Shown: piece by piece, positions 61,578 through 64,000 of the stretch
Layout: each line of letters opens with the position of its first letter
Position numbering within the stretch: position 1 is the first letter of the stretch
Assembly: GCA_011009095.1 (NCBI GenBank)
Contig: VTPC01000642.1
Coordinates: 35,853-99,852 of the forward strand
Direction: 5' to 3'
Length of the DNA: 64,000 bases
DNA from: Ignelater luminosus
Taxonomy: Eukaryota; Arthropoda; Insecta; Coleoptera; Elateridae
Translations under genes and position numbers: made by a program
The notes under the pieces: model-generated
Told to the model about the DNA's origin: nothing
The model's database searches: none
What the model saw: only the letters and a program-made list of their open reading frames with translations

Positions 61578-61742
61578 GCCAATGGCTGGCTGGACTAAGG
61601 CTGCCAATGTCGGCTTTATAATGGTTACTAGACATGCGGCCAATGGCTGGCTGAGCTAAGGATGCCAGTGCAAGCATTTAGCTATTAGTGCCAGAGCAAG
61701 ACCGTATGCTGGCCGTTACATGTATGTTTGCTGGGATATGTA

Positions 61743-62100
61743 GCGGCTCGCCTGTCGATATCACAGAAGGAAGCCATAAAATATAAAAGAGTAGATAACG
61801 ACGGCAAAAAGGAAAGTTTAGACAAAAAACGGTACAAAAGTTCCTAAGGAAGTTTGAGCGGATAGATATCGACATCCGATTGATTCAAACTGGCTAGGTC
61901 TAGAACCACCCGTTTACAGAGAAGCTAGGACAAAGGCAGCGTGTTATTAGAGACGCTCTTCTCAACTACCAGGACTTCCTTTACCTCCTTATGGGTTACC
62001 GCACACGGCAAACGTACAGGTGCATTGGTCGCTTCTTACGACCTCCAGGACAGGAGTGGGCCTATTCTACTCTGGGACTCATACGGGGTACAAGACTTAT
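61743..62100 (-). other. Possible 5' region of the I-clade LINE
   Basis: GC-richer sequence resuming right after the TIR element (tagcggctcgcctgtcg, and later gacctccaggacaggagtgg). No protein similarity. Its position fits a LINE 5' UTR displaced by the TIR element insertion, but that is inference. Confidence 0.3.
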
Positions 62101-63540
62101 TATTTTGTTTTGTGTTAATTATACTGGGAGTTAAAGTTTCCATATCTCGATTATTTCTAAAATGCTTGGTTAAACAATCTTTTAAATTCGATTCAAGTTT
62201 CACGATTATAAACGGTAATATGTTTGTAGCATTGTTCCGAAATTTTAGTTACCAAAACATTAAATAACATTTGTTCCTTGTTCACATCTGGTTTAGTTGG
62301 ATTCAGATACAAATCCACAACTTTTTCACATTGTTTTATCTAAGTAAATTCGTTCCAATAAAGTTAGGTATGTTTGATCGTTTAAATCGATTTCCAATTT
62401 AGGGTATTGTCTTTAATTTTTTACCTGATCGTGTCTGTTATTCTTCACAGTAAAATTATTTGCGTCTTAAATAATTTTAAAAATAATAAAAAGATAAAGT
62501 AATAAAATAAAAGTTAAGGTAAATTATAAAAATTAAATTTATAGAATTCTTGCACAGAATATTCCCCAATATTCAAGTGTAAATTCAATTTAAAAGTGGA
62601 AGTAATGTTTAAAGTCTTTGTTAAATGTTTCTAATCGAATAATTCTAAAGAATATAATGTATAATAACGTAGAAATAGATTTTTTATAGAAAAAGTAAAA
62701 AAGAACACGTCGATGATGATGATAATAATAATAATAATAATAATAATAGTAATAATAATAGAACGCATTTTGCATAAAGCCCGAACTTTAATCTATTATG
62801 AACCTCCGTATCTTTCCTTCCGTTGATACAACAAAAGGACTAGCATATTTCTGCACCATCACTTTTATGAAATAAACATCTTTTCAAGACAAGAAAATGT
62901 CAATAAAATACATTTATCTGTTTCCGCATTATATCGAATATAAGCTCGGAAAAAGTTCGAGAATCTGTAATAAAAGGTATTTCATATAATATTGTTTATT
63001 ATTTAGAAAAGAATGAATTTCATCATAAGTTTATTACCTTGGAAAAATCCATCTGGAAGAATTCTAAACTATTCGGTATTTTGTAAAGTTTCACACTTCA
63101 AACTAAGTTTTATTGAAATATAATAGAAGAAAATAAAAATAAAAATCCTTCTAAGATTTTCTAGTATAACCAACCTCAACCCTATTAAACTAAAAGAGCT
63201 ACTAAAACCAACACCCAAAAGAATAATGTTACGATCCATAACGGTGCACAGTGCAAAATAAAACTGAAAGGCGGCGAGAATTTTATACTGTACCCATGTT
63301 CAACATTTTTCTAGTTTGAATTTATTTTCTAACCAATTTACACCATTTTCAGATTTGCTTTTCATGAGAAAATTGCTCAATTTGCACCTAGTAATCAATG
63401 GAAACGAAACACAATCGAGACAAAACATAAAAGCGTTTTAGTTGTTGCTAAATTCTATATGGAAACTAGAACTTTTCCCCCTTCCCAACGCTACTGAAGG
63501 TATTTATTACACCGCATAACGACTTTTACAGTTCTTGCAG
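62100..63540. other. AT-rich intergenic stretch
   Basis: No gene recognised. Contains the microsatellite listed separately. Confidence 0.5.
62711..62761. repeat. GAT/AAT trinucleotide microsatellite
   Basis: gatgatgat followed by about 14 ataata-type units with one interruption (agtaat). Confidence 0.9.
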
Positions 63541-63599
63541 TGCGGTCTGAAATGTAACGTTGGAATCTCAGACTTCCCACTTCCCTTGTTATTGTCTGA

Positions 63600-63800
63600 C
63601 GCTAAAATCTCCATATAAAAGCCACGAATGCTCTTTGCAGCAGCGCTTAGATCAACAATTTTCCACAAAACTGGGGCTGCATTACAAAATTAACGACGTG
63701 GAAGAAAAATACTTTAAAAACGGTGACCTCTACCGAGAGGGGAAATAGCAAATATTCATTCAGTTCGCTGTTGTAGTTAGTGTGTTGGGAATGAACTTTT
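63600..63800 (+). promoter_or_regulatory. Possible core promoter
   Basis: A TATA-like tataaaag at 63614-63621 and, further on, an arthropod initiator-like tcagtt at about 63759 followed by a leader-like ctgttgtagttagtgtg. A small open frame (63560-63748) overlaps. Weak evidence; a gene starting here would lie beyond the window. Confidence 0.2.
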
Positions 63801-64000
63801 AAAAGTTTTTTCTTTCTCTTTTGTTGGCAATATAATAGGCGTTAGATAGAATTTTCATGTTTATTCATTTTGTTGGATGGAAATAAAATAGTAACTGTGA
63901 AGATCTTCAAAGGTTAAATTTCTTGTGCCTTTGAACTTTTATTGAGATTACTTGATGTTATCTAAATAGTATTACCAAAAGCATCTTCAACTATGAATTT

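Larger units (their letters stand above)
59636..61742. mobile_element. TIR element with GGCCAGC subterminal repeats, carrying a nested foldback
   Basis: The left end acatcccaacaaac (about 59637) matches, inverted, the right end gtttgctgggatatgt (about 61726-61742). Both flanks are rich in tggccag/ctggcc/ggctggc units (59662-59780 and 61580-61720). It encodes no recognised protein. Its middle is occupied by the foldback at 60338-61577. Superfamily undetermined. Confidence 0.6.

Noticed and set aside
1-64000. CRISPR array or bacterial operon structure
   Set aside because: No regularly spaced direct repeats; introns, mariner and LINE content show a eukaryotic genome.

Overview
This window is AT-rich DNA from an animal, almost certainly an insect. 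The evidence is one recognisable host gene of the arthropod beaten-path (Beat) immunoglobulin family, introns of 40-55 bp in a second gene model, and a transposon load typical of large insect genomes: mariner DD34D, Transib, hAT, RTE-like, Jockey-like and I-clade LINEs, Gypsy fossils, and TIR elements ending in TATACAGGGTG. A beetle is plausible from this mix, but nothing here proves the order. No rRNA, tRNA or CRISPR was found.

Layout. 0.1-1.84 kb is a foldback element whose second copy lies at 33.82-35.58 kb. 2.3-2.65 kb is a mariner 3' remnant. 8.6-11.2 kb is a broken RTE-like LINE (minus strand). 11.7-12.0 kb is an hAT remnant, next to a GC-rich island with a perfect 24-bp palindrome. 14.5-24.3 kb holds the last three coding exons of the Beat gene (plus strand). 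Its 6.2-kb intron contains a LINE 3' piece, a Transib remnant split by a nearly full-length mariner, and a Gypsy fossil. 25.9-27.1 kb is a LINE remnant, and 27.4-29.7 kb a second Gypsy fossil.

35.7-41.8 kb is the most notable block, on the minus strand. It holds a TNP2-like (CMC/EnSpm-type) transposase relic interrupted by two mariners. Downstream on the same strand is a five-exon gene model encoding a 361-residue DUF4806-type protein whose frame stays open through every splice junction. One mariner, with perfect 30-bp TIRs, sits so cleanly in the relic that removing it with one TA rejoins the reading frame.

44.7-45.9 kb is a mariner remnant with a tandemly duplicated piece. 47.5-50 kb has two Gypsy fossil segments in opposite orientation, one with a macro-domain-like segment downstream of its RNase H. 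52.85-53.5 kb is a LINE ORF1 piece abutting an unidentified coding-like stretch. 54.7-59.6 kb is a nearly complete but decayed I-clade LINE (ORF1, endonuclease, RT, RNase H). 59.6-61.74 kb is a TIR element with another foldback nested in it. The rest is AT-rich sequence in which I see no gene.

How the pieces relate: the Beat gene is the only confident host gene, probably encoding a secreted or membrane-anchored neuronal Ig protein. The DUF4806-type gene could be the accessory ORF of the TNP2-like transposon or a host gene beside it. Almost everything else is nested transposon debris, and the nesting gives a relative age order at several places.
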